DNA of 64,000 nucleotides from Prosthecobacter sp. Its GTDB lineage: Bacteria > Verrucomicrobiota > Verrucomicrobiia > Verrucomicrobiales > Verrucomicrobiaceae. The notes beneath the pieces were generated by a model. The model made no database searches, had not been told where the DNA came from, and saw nothing but the letters and a program-made list of their open reading frames with translations. The position numbers and the translations under genes were made by a program. The stretch spans positions 62,001-126,000 of the forward strand of contig NZ_JACSRD010000123.1 in assembly GCF_014879935.1 (NCBI RefSeq). Direction: 5' to 3'. Of this stretch, positions 9,966 to 17,018 are shown in pieces. Positions within the stretch are counted from its first letter, which is position 1; every line of letters starts with the position of its first letter.

Positions 9966-10390
9966 AAACTGCCCAAGCCGTCTGCAACTACGCCCTCCTG
10001 CAATTCCTGCCCTACCCGGTCACCGGAGAGTTTGTGAATGTGGGCGTGCTCGTGGCATGTCAGGATCCTTGCCTGCTGAACTTCGCAGGCGAGGTCGAAA
10101 TGCCGCAACGCGTGAAAGCCATGTTTCCCCGACAGGAAGAGCAGGCTTATGCCGCCGCGATGCAGGCATTCGTCCAGGAGATGAAGCGCGTTCAAGGCAT
10201 GGCCAGCGGGCCAAAGGCCTGCCTGTTGGCGTTTAACGAGACTGTGCGTCGGCGGGAATCCTTGTTCCGCTTTGGCGAGGTGCGCACGATCCTTTCAGAC
10301 GATCCTTCGCATCTCGCCGCCGAATTGTTGACGCGTTTTGCCCGCCCTGAGGCAGCGAAACGGCGTGAACCAGCGATCCTCGCAGCGTGA
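9962..10390 (+). CDS. DUF3037 family protein
   Basis: 142 residues. The start CNYALLQFLPYPVTGEFVNVGVLV is the characteristic DUF3037 opening. The function is unknown. The family is usually found directly after a HipA_2 kinase, and this copy overlaps that gene by four bases (ATGA), so the two are made together. The C-terminal half is Arg/Glu-rich and helical. The ATG at 9962 was preferred over the upstream in-frame TTG at 9950 because of the overlap and the protein start. Confidence 0.8.
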   Translation: MKTAQAVCNYALLQFLPYPVTGEFVNVGVLVACQDPCLLNFAGEVEMPQRVKAMFPRQEEQAYAAAMQAFVQEMKRVQGMASGPKACLLAFNETVRRRESLFRFGEVRTILSDDPSHLAAELLTRFARPEAAKRREPAILAA

Positions 10391-10411
10391 AAAGCCGTGG
10401 CAAGACGGGGT

Positions 10412-10450
10412 GATGGAGTGATGGATGGTCGGAGTGATTGAGTCGTGGAT
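10412..10450. repeat. GGAGTGATGGATGG-type intergenic repeat
   Basis: This short GT-rich stretch repeats the unit GGAGTGAT(GG)ATGG between the convergent DUF3037 and NACHT genes. The same motif, in reverse complement, lies at 16996-17018. It looks like a dispersed non-coding repeat family rather than a terminator. Confidence 0.45.
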
Positions 10451-10512
10451 GACAATTCAGCAAGACTTTTTATAATCTTGCCAGCCGCCTGTTTGAGACC
10501 CGTGGCAGTTTC

Positions 10513-13500
10513 CTAAAGCCGCTCACCATGCGGTCCTAAAATCACGCAATCTGTGGGGAGTTGTCGTCTCACCTCGTCGAGATTCTTCAGTTTTCGACAG
10601 CCTGTCAAATTGAGGAGCCGCAAGGCACGCAGGGATCGGAGGTCGGGCAGGTTCTCGATGCTGGTGCAGTTCGACAGGTAAAGTTCTTTGAGAGCCGATA
10701 GGTTTTCGAGTCCATGAAGTGCGTCTGTCCCATGTAGGCCAGTGCAGAGACCCAAGTCCAACATTTCGAGTTCGCTCAGCTCCGCAAGCGGTGCCGTGTC
10801 AATCAGACCTGGGCAATTGAATAAGTTCAAGGTCTTTAGCTTTTTCATTCCTGCCAGCCCCTGAAAAGCTTGGCTGCCCTTCAGGCAGGAACAGTGACCT
10901 AAGTCTAGAATTTCGAGCTGCCGCAATGAGACCAACCATGCTGTGTCCTTGAGCCCGGTGCAGTGTGCCAGACTGAGATGAAGCAAACCATCGACTCCAG
11001 CAAAGCATCGCAAATCTTCCGAAGTGAGTGTGGTGCATTCATACAGAATAAGCAGTTTTCCAGAGTATTCCGGGAGCACAGCGATCAGGGCGTCGAGGAC
11101 CTCTTGACGGTGTTCTGTTCTCTCCAGCAAAAGTGAGGCAACAGGCCAGTTCTTTTCATCGCGACTTTCCCATGCCAGGTGTGGCCAGCTCAGATAGGCG
11201 TCCCATAGGATGAGCCACCAAGTCTGACGCTTGTCGGATGAGATAGGGATTTCCGGGTCGGCGGTGAGTTTGACGAGGAGGCGCACGGCATCGAGCGGGA
11301 GGAGCGGCTTCGCCGGCTCCTGCTTTTCGGTTCGCTGTTCTCTGTTGGTGGTGTGCAGCGCGGGGAAGAGCCAGCGGAGGAGGGTGGGGGCATCGGCTTT
11401 GCGCGTCTCCAGCAGGAAGATGAGGGGCTCGTGCCAAGCAGGCAGGGCGGGCAAGTTTTTGAAGGACTCACGCGAGTGCTGGATGGGACCGGGAGGAGGG
11501 AATATCTGCTCCAGCTCCATAGCGGTGAGCTGCATGTCTTCCAAAAGTGCCTCCGAGTGCCGAGCGAGCTGGCGCTGGCGCCGGTCGAACTCCATGCCCA
11601 GCCACTCGGCGGCGAAGAACTCCATGAACGACAGGTGGGTGAAGCTATAGACGGTGTTTCCGTCTGCATCACTGCTGCGCGGGATGAGTAGGCCACTGCG
11701 GCTGGCGATGTGGTGCAGCAGCTCGTCGAGCAAGGCGGTGGCACTGTGATCCCTTGTCACCTTCCCAGCCTGTTGCATCGACTCGATGGCCGGGAGGAGC
11801 AACTGAGCCAACTCGGGCATGGCGATGAGTATATTGCCGTCCTTGTCTCCTTTCTCGCTTCCAAGCCGGATCTTCTGCATCAGAGCCCCGAGGAGGGAGA
11901 GAAGAAAGCGGCGCTCCGCTGGCTCGAAGGGGCAGGTGTTGCCGAGGATGGGCTGCATTTTGTAGGCGGCATCGATTCCGCCGAGGTAGGCCTTGACGAT
12001 CTCGTCATACAAAGCAGCGCGGCCATCGGGGAGCGGTTTGCCGCTACGTTTGAGCATGTTCATCATGCACAGCAGGTTCGGCACGCGGGAGATGATGCGC
12101 ACGCCATCGTGGTGATGGGCGCGGACCTCACGCATTAGCTCCTTGGAGAAGTCCGTGCTGTGCCGGTGCCGGAACCAGCGGCTGGTGAAGGCGTCCTGAC
12201 GTTGGTTGTCGAAGGGAGATAGATGGAGACGCTGGGCAACACGCTGTTCTCGGTAAAAAATAAAGTTGCGATTGCTTGGAAATGCCTCGCTTACCAATGC
12301 CTTTGCTAGGCTGGCGCTCAAAGCGGCTTCGATAAAGGTCGGAGGATGCCCTGAATGCGGCGGATCATAAAGGTAGCCTGACCACTGCAAAAAACTACGA
12401 GTCCAGTCTTCAAGGCATTGGATTAGTTTGTCTTCCGTCACTCCACCTGCCGCCTGGATATTCGTGAAACTAAAACCAGATGCGAGATCCACGATGTCCA
12501 CAGGAGCGGCATCATACCCAATCACCCGCGACGTGATCAACCACCGCGCCTCTTTGCTCACCGCCTTGATGCCGTCCTGAATGCACTCGACGATTTTCCG
12601 CCTCTTCGCGAGGTCGCCGATCTCGTCGAGGCCGTCGATGAGGAAGAAGAGTTTCGGGTCGGAGTGGAGGAGTTGGTAGAATTCCTCGCGGTGGTCTTTG
12701 TAGGCATCACAAAGCAGCGGGGCGGTCTCTTCGCGCTGGTAGTGCTCGATGAGGACGGTGATGAGGCGGTCCCAGGTCCAGCTTTCGACCTCATTCTGAG
12801 GTAGCAGCGGTACGAGGTCCCGCAAGATGAGCGGGACGGGCAGCAGGCCGGTGAGCACGGGCGCTCCGGGCAGCGGACGCCGGCTGGCAAGGTGGGCGAT
12901 GAGGGCTTGGATGATCGTGCTCTTGCCCATGCCGGGATCGGCCAACAACACGGTGCGGCGGTAGTCGTCGTGGGCGAGCAGCGGCAACAAGTCCTGTGTG
13001 GGCAGGCGCGGCGGTGTCTCCCGCTGGGCGGCATCCATATCCTCCGGGCGGAGGTGCTCCGCCGAGCAAGCGGGATGGACAAAGATGTCCCAAATGTCCG
13101 GGCAGGCCTGATCGGCGGCGGCGTAGTTGTCGATGGCAAGCTCTTGATAGGCTGAGAACGCAGCAACGAGGGCACGCTTGTAAGCCGCAAGGCGACCTGG
13201 TGCTGTTTGCTCGACAAGCATCGCTTCCACTTTGCTGATGCCTGACGTGAGTTCCTTGTGTCGTCGGGTCGATTTGCGTCCTTCGCTCTTCTGCTTCTTC
13301 GCGATCTCCTTCGTGCGCTTGTCGATGTCTCCCAGCTTCACTGAACGCTCTGTTTGGAATCGCAGCATGCTTTCACGAAATGCCGTCAGCGCCACCGGGT
13401 GGTCAGTAATCAAGGTATCCGCCAAAGCGGCCGTCAGCCACGGACAGACGACTTCGGCTAATTTCTGCTGCCAGCCTTGTTTCCACAGCACATCGCTGAC

Positions 13501-14109
13501 TCCATGCTGGAACCACTGAGTAAAGAACGTGGAGAGCAAGGCTGGTTCGACCGTGGGACTCGTTCCAGAGCCATCATGCGCGGCCTGCAAAGCGAGCAGA
13601 AAGTCCTTTTCGATCAACGGTTGCATGCCGGGAATACCCTGTGCCACAAACATGCCCCAGCAGCGCGGCAATTCCGGCAATCCTGCGGTGAGCTTGTCCT
13701 TTACCTCCGTAAACTCGGACTGCGTGAGCGCTTCCTTCACGAGGCTCTGCAAGACCAAGCCGGTAAAGCGAACGAGCGCGTCATCCGTGGCTTCGAGCTG
13801 CTTTGCCGACAAGGATGCTAATTTTCCGTCCACCAGCGTCTTGATGCGCTCTCCAAGTATGTCCTGGACGGCCGATTCGACCTCACCCGGCTCTTTGGAG
13901 TCAGCAATTTGGGCTCGGACCATCTTGTAGCCTGCTCGCAAAAGCGGGAGCGCTATTTTGCCAGTCTGATAGATGCCGAGAGCGGTAATCGTGAGGCCCA
14001 TGATGACCAGTTTGTGAGAGAGGCGTTGGTTTTGCCAAAGGAATTTCCCAAACACCACACCGTTCCGAATCACCGCTTGAGACTCGAATCTTGCCGAAAG
14101 GCGGGGCAT
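10513..14109 (-). CDS. NACHT-type STAND NTPase with leucine-rich repeats
   Basis: 1,198 residues. The N-terminal ~380 residues are helical with one hydrophobic stretch (about 33-60) and no recognised effector domain. The NTPase core follows: Walker A DPGMGKST (391-398) and Walker B LFFLIDGLDEIG (487-498), where the acidic DGLDE is typical of NACHT proteins. The end (1042-1185) has about six leucine-rich repeats of the form LxxLxLxxCxxL. Bacterial NACHT proteins of this shape include antiphage sensors, and the neighbouring HipA and toxin-antitoxin genes fit a defence island. The ATG at 14109 faces the ATG of the antitoxin on the other strand, so Met37 (ATG at 14001) may be the true start. Confidence 0.82.
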   Translation of the reverse strand: MPRLSARFESQAVIRNGVVFGKFLWQNQRLSHKLVIMGLTITALGIYQTGKIALPLLRAGYKMVRAQIADSKEPGEVESAVQDILGERIKTLVDGKLASLSAKQLEATDDALVRFTGLVLQSLVKEALTQSEFTEVKDKLTAGLPELPRCWGMFVAQGIPGMQPLIEKDFLLALQAAHDGSGTSPTVEPALLSTFFTQWFQHGVSDVLWKQGWQQKLAEVVCPWLTAALADTLITDHPVALTAFRESMLRFQTERSVKLGDIDKRTKEIAKKQKSEGRKSTRRHKELTSGISKVEAMLVEQTAPGRLAAYKRALVAAFSAYQELAIDNYAAADQACPDIWDIFVHPACSAEHLRPEDMDAAQRETPPRLPTQDLLPLLAHDDYRRTVLLADPGMGKSTIIQALIAHLASRRPLPGAPVLTGLLPVPLILRDLVPLLPQNEVESWTWDRLITVLIEHYQREETAPLLCDAYKDHREEFYQLLHSDPKLFFLIDGLDEIGDLAKRRKIVECIQDGIKAVSKEARWLITSRVIGYDAAPVDIVDLASGFSFTNIQAAGGVTEDKLIQCLEDWTRSFLQWSGYLYDPPHSGHPPTFIEAALSASLAKALVSEAFPSNRNFIFYREQRVAQRLHLSPFDNQRQDAFTSRWFRHRHSTDFSKELMREVRAHHHDGVRIISRVPNLLCMMNMLKRSGKPLPDGRAALYDEIVKAYLGGIDAAYKMQPILGNTCPFEPAERRFLLSLLGALMQKIRLGSEKGDKDGNILIAMPELAQLLLPAIESMQQAGKVTRDHSATALLDELLHHIASRSGLLIPRSSDADGNTVYSFTHLSFMEFFAAEWLGMEFDRRQRQLARHSEALLEDMQLTAMELEQIFPPPGPIQHSRESFKNLPALPAWHEPLIFLLETRKADAPTLLRWLFPALHTTNREQRTEKQEPAKPLLPLDAVRLLVKLTADPEIPISSDKRQTWWLILWDAYLSWPHLAWESRDEKNWPVASLLLERTEHRQEVLDALIAVLPEYSGKLLILYECTTLTSEDLRCFAGVDGLLHLSLAHCTGLKDTAWLVSLRQLEILDLGHCSCLKGSQAFQGLAGMKKLKTLNLFNCPGLIDTAPLAELSELEMLDLGLCTGLHGTDALHGLENLSALKELYLSNCTSIENLPDLRSLRALRLLNLTGCRKLKNLDEVRRQLPTDCVILGPHGERL

Positions 14110-14392
14110 GCGTTACCCAATGCACATGATCATGACCCTCGACATCCCGGAGGCGCTCGCTGCGCCGCTGAAGCGGGCGGAGGCATCGCTGCCGCGTGTG
14201 TTGCTGGAAGGTTTTGCGGTGGAGGCTTACCGGCAGGGCATTCTTTCAGCCGCCCAGGTGCGGGTGCTGATGGGGCATGAGTCACGCTGGGAGACAGAGG
14301 ATTTTCTTTCCGCGCATGATGCCTGGCCGGGAACTACGGTAAAGCAGGTGACGGAGGACGGCCGGCAACTCAGCGCTTTGTTGAACGCATGA
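14108..14392 (+). CDS. UPF0175 family protein (probable antitoxin)
   Basis: Up to 94 residues. The core MTLDIPEALAAPLKRAEASL, followed by LLEGFAVEAYRQGILSAAQVRVLMGHESRWETEDFL, is the small helical UPF0175 fold, commonly the antitoxin to a DUF3368 PIN toxin. The gene overlaps the toxin start by four bases (ATGA), as expected for such a pair. Starts at 14108, 14120, 14126 and 14132 are all in frame. The first is preceded by a weak GGCGG ribosome-binding sequence but overlaps the start codon of the NACHT gene on the other strand. Confidence 0.8.
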   Translation: MRYPMHMIMTLDIPEALAAPLKRAEASLPRVLLEGFAVEAYRQGILSAAQVRVLMGHESRWETEDFLSAHDAWPGTTVKQVTEDGRQLSALLNA

Positions 14393-14871
14393 TCGTCGTG
14401 AGTGACACGACGCCGCTGCGCTATCTGGCGGTGCTGGGTTTGCTCGATGTGCTGCCGCGTCTGTTTGGAAAGGTTCACTGCCCGGCGACGGTGATGAAGG
14501 AATGTCTTCATCCGCGTGCTCCGGCGGTTTTGCGGGAGTGGGCAGCGGAGCCGCCAGACTGGCTGGTGTGTCATTCCGCTCAACAGGTTCCGCCAGAGCT
14601 GGCCAGCCTCCTCGACGCCGGTGAGGCGGAGGCGATCACGCTCGCCCTCGAATGGAATGCTGATGTGATCTTGATCGATGAAATGGACGGCCGGCGTGCG
14701 GCTCGTGAGCGAGGCCTGATCACCGCAGGCACGCTGAACATTCTGGCACAGGCAGCCGAGCGTGGCTGGCTCGACTACGATGACGTGGTGAGCCGCCTGA
14801 GGTCGGAAACCAACTTCCGCACGACTTTGGCAGTGATCGAGGCGGCGCGGGCTGCTGCCCGGCCCCAGTGA
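14389..14871 (+). CDS. DUF3368 PIN-domain toxin
   Basis: 160 residues. A PIN-like nuclease fold is indicated by VVSDTTPLRYL at the start (first acidic residue), an internal Glu near VMKECLH, the DAGEAEAITLALE motif and LIDEMDGRRAARERGL near the C-terminal acidic site. PIN toxins of this family are thought to cleave RNA and to be neutralised by the preceding UPF0175 protein. The two genes share ATGA and are surely co-translated. Confidence 0.83.
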   Translation: MIVVSDTTPLRYLAVLGLLDVLPRLFGKVHCPATVMKECLHPRAPAVLREWAAEPPDWLVCHSAQQVPPELASLLDAGEAEAITLALEWNADVILIDEMDGRRAARERGLITAGTLNILAQAAERGWLDYDDVVSRLRSETNFRTTLAVIEAARAAARPQ

Positions 14872-14924
14872 TGGGGCCGCTATTACGTTTCCCCCCTCGG
14901 CTAATCGTGAAAAACCGCGGAACC

Positions 14925-15018
14925 TCACCCACTAACCACGTTCACCGGCTTCCCCGCCAGGAACGCCTTCAAGTTCGCAGCAGTGATGTCGATGAGGCGG
15001 GAGCGTGATTCGCGGCTG
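14925..15018 (-). pseudogene. Duplicated 3' end of the D-2-hydroxyacid dehydrogenase gene
   Basis: Read on the minus strand, this 94-base piece encodes about 28 residues, SRESRSRLIDITAANLKAFL followed by AGKPVNVVSG, and a TGA stop. It is the C-terminus of the intact dehydrogenase whose own end is at 15939-16032. DNA identity is high with scattered, mostly silent changes. Upstream of it the similarity stops abruptly. The DUF4058 gene lies between the two copies. This is a gene fragment, not a functional gene. Confidence 0.8.
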
Positions 15019-15041
15019 CTCGGAGAGTTTGCCCTGGTCAT

Positions 15042-15842
15042 TCATGCCACAAAGCCGCTCTTGCTCAACTGCTCCGCCACCCAGCTTTGCTCCGCCTCTG
15101 GCAGCGCAGGTTCCAGCGGCTCCTGGTAGTTGAGCTTCCAGTAGCGCCCGCTTTCATAGACTCGATCCAGCATTTTCTGGAGATCCAGTGGCACATCGGG
15201 ATCAGGCGGACGGAGTGGAATGCGGATCACCGGCAGCCGCTGGCGCAGCGGGCAGATGTAAATCTCACGCCGGTCCGGCATGCCGGCGCGGATGGCACAG
15301 ACTGTGTAATGCTCGCCAGCATTCGGGAAGCGCCGTTGGTAGTCCCTGGCGTCCATATCGATCAATCGCCGTCCCTGGCGCAGAAGGTCAATCTCCACCA
15401 CGTTCACACCGGCCGCGATGTAGTCATGGCGTTTGGTGAGAAAGGCGAGCCGGCCTGAGTCGCGGTTCGTGGGACTGATCACTTCAATGACAGTGACGAG
15501 CGTGCCGTCATCATGCCGCACCTCGACCCAGCGTTCCGGCGGCGTCTCCACATTCACGATTTCCGGCTCGGCCACCACCCTCTCCACACCGGACTCATGC
15601 TCAGGCGTCCAAACCGGAGGCAGCCCCCGCTTCCACGGCTCATCCACGATGCTGATGTCCGGATAATACACCCCGGCATCACCACCGAAGACATTCACCT
15701 GCTCCTCCGCCAGCGCCGAGTAGCTCTCCGGCAGCTCAACCCCAAGTTCGTTGCTGATGAAAGCGATCAGCTTGAGATGCACATCACGCCAGCGCCGCTC
15801 CATGAACGGATTCATGCCTGGAAATGGATTACGATGTTCCAT
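15042..15842 (-). CDS. DUF4058 family protein
   Basis: 266 residues from the ATG at 15842. The start HRNPFPGMNPFMERRWRDVH and the YYPDISIVDEP segment are diagnostic of DUF4058, a family of unknown function common in Verrucomicrobia, Planctomycetes and cyanobacteria and sometimes amplified. The middle (VTVIEVISPTNRDSG, VVEIDLLRQGRR) resembles a nuclease-like alpha/beta core with E and D/E residues, but no activity can be assigned from this. The frame is open for 31 codons upstream, without family similarity. The gene lies between an intact and a fragmentary copy of the dehydrogenase 3' end, which suggests it arrived by insertion. Confidence 0.85.
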   Translation of the reverse strand: MEHRNPFPGMNPFMERRWRDVHLKLIAFISNELGVELPESYSALAEEQVNVFGGDAGVYYPDISIVDEPWKRGLPPVWTPEHESGVERVVAEPEIVNVETPPERWVEVRHDDGTLVTVIEVISPTNRDSGRLAFLTKRHDYIAAGVNVVEIDLLRQGRRLIDMDARDYQRRFPNAGEHYTVCAIRAGMPDRREIYICPLRQRLPVIRIPLRPPDPDVPLDLQKMLDRVYESGRYWKLNYQEPLEPALPEAEQSWVAEQLSKSGFVA

Positions 15843-15938
15843 GGCATTGACCATGCACCGTGACCCCGAATCACGCAAGGACGTCTCCAGCGTGGACAAG
15901 GCCCTCGTGCCCACTGACTCGCTTACCGCAGGCAAGGC

Positions 15939-16895
15939 TCACCCGTTCACCACATTCACCGGTTTGCCCGCCAGGAACGCCTTCAAATTTGCGGCAGTGA
16001 TGTCGATGAGGCGTGAACGCGATTCGCGGCTGGCCCAGGCGATGTGCGGAGTGATGAGGCAGTTCTTCGCGCCGATGAGCGGATTGCCGTCCTTCGGCGG
16101 TTCGACGGAAAGCACGTCGAGTCCGGCTCCGGCGATGCGTCCTTCGTTGAGTGCTTTCGCCAGCGCGGATTCATCCACCAGCGGTCCGCGGCCTGTGTTG
16201 ATCAAAAACGCCTCACGTTTCATCAAACCGAGCGTGCGTTCGCCAACCAGATGCTTCGTGGCATCGGTCAGTGGGCAATGCAGGCTGATGACATCGGACT
16301 GACGGAAGATGTCGTCGATCACGGCGGCCTCGACACCTGCGGGCGGCGGTTCCTTCCACGTGCGCTTCGAGGCGAGAACCTTCATGCCAAAGGCGACGCC
16401 GATACGCGCCACGGCGCTGCCGATCTCGCCATAACCAATGATTCCCAGCGTGCGGCCGGCCAGTTCGATGATCGGATGGTCCCAGTAAGCAAAATCGGGG
16501 CACTTCGTCCATCCGCCCTCCTCCACGCTCTTCGCCGCATGGCCGACGTGGTTCGTCAGTTCCAGCATCAGCGCGATCACATGCTGCGCGACCGCCGGCG
16601 TGCTGTAGCCCGGCACATTCGTCACCACGATGCCGCGTTCCTTCGCCGCGACGACATCCACGATGTTGAATCCCGTGGCCGTGACGCCGATGTATTTCAA
16701 ATCCGGCAGCGCGGCGATGATTTCACGCGTCAGCGGAGCTTTGTTCGTGATCACCACCTCGGCGCCGGCACAACGTGCCACCGTTTGATCCAGCGGCGTG
16801 CGTGGGTGCACCTCGCAGGGCGCGATGGCTTCGAGCGGCTGCCAGGAAAGATCACCAGGATTCGCGGTGTGGGCGTCGAGAAGAACGATTTTCAT
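15939..16895 (-). CDS. D-2-hydroxyacid dehydrogenase (glycerate/hydroxypyruvate type)
   Basis: 318 residues from MKIVLLDAHTANPGD at 16895; the frame is open upstream without homology. The NAD-binding motif is GIIGYGEIGSAVARI. The active-site Arg is in NTGRGPLVDE, the Glu in AGLDVLSVEPP and the His in ITPHIAWASRESR. It would reduce or oxidise a 2-keto/2-hydroxy acid with NAD(H) in the cytoplasm. Sequence style is closest to glycerate dehydrogenase/hydroxypyruvate reductase, but the substrate is not certain. Its last ~30 codons are duplicated at 14925-15018. Confidence 0.88.
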   Translation of the reverse strand: MKIVLLDAHTANPGDLSWQPLEAIAPCEVHPRTPLDQTVARCAGAEVVITNKAPLTREIIAALPDLKYIGVTATGFNIVDVVAAKERGIVVTNVPGYSTPAVAQHVIALMLELTNHVGHAAKSVEEGGWTKCPDFAYWDHPIIELAGRTLGIIGYGEIGSAVARIGVAFGMKVLASKRTWKEPPPAGVEAAVIDDIFRQSDVISLHCPLTDATKHLVGERTLGLMKREAFLINTGRGPLVDESALAKALNEGRIAGAGLDVLSVEPPKDGNPLIGAKNCLITPHIAWASRESRSRLIDITAANLKAFLAGKPVNVVNG

Positions 16896-16995
16896 GCGCA
16901 GGTGATATGCAGCGCCGCGTAGCATCAGCAACCGCGAAAACAGTGGGCTGGGGATTGATGGCGCAGCCCCATGCTGCTCTGGAGCATTCATCCAA

Positions 16996-17018
16996 TAATC
17001 CACCACTCCAACCATCCA
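16996..17018. repeat. GGAGTGGTGGAT-type intergenic repeat (reverse orientation)
   Basis: The sequence between the dehydrogenase and the double-VWA gene reads, on the minus strand, as GATGGATGGTTGGAGTGGTGG. It is the same GT-rich repeat family as at 10412-10450. Confidence 0.4.
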
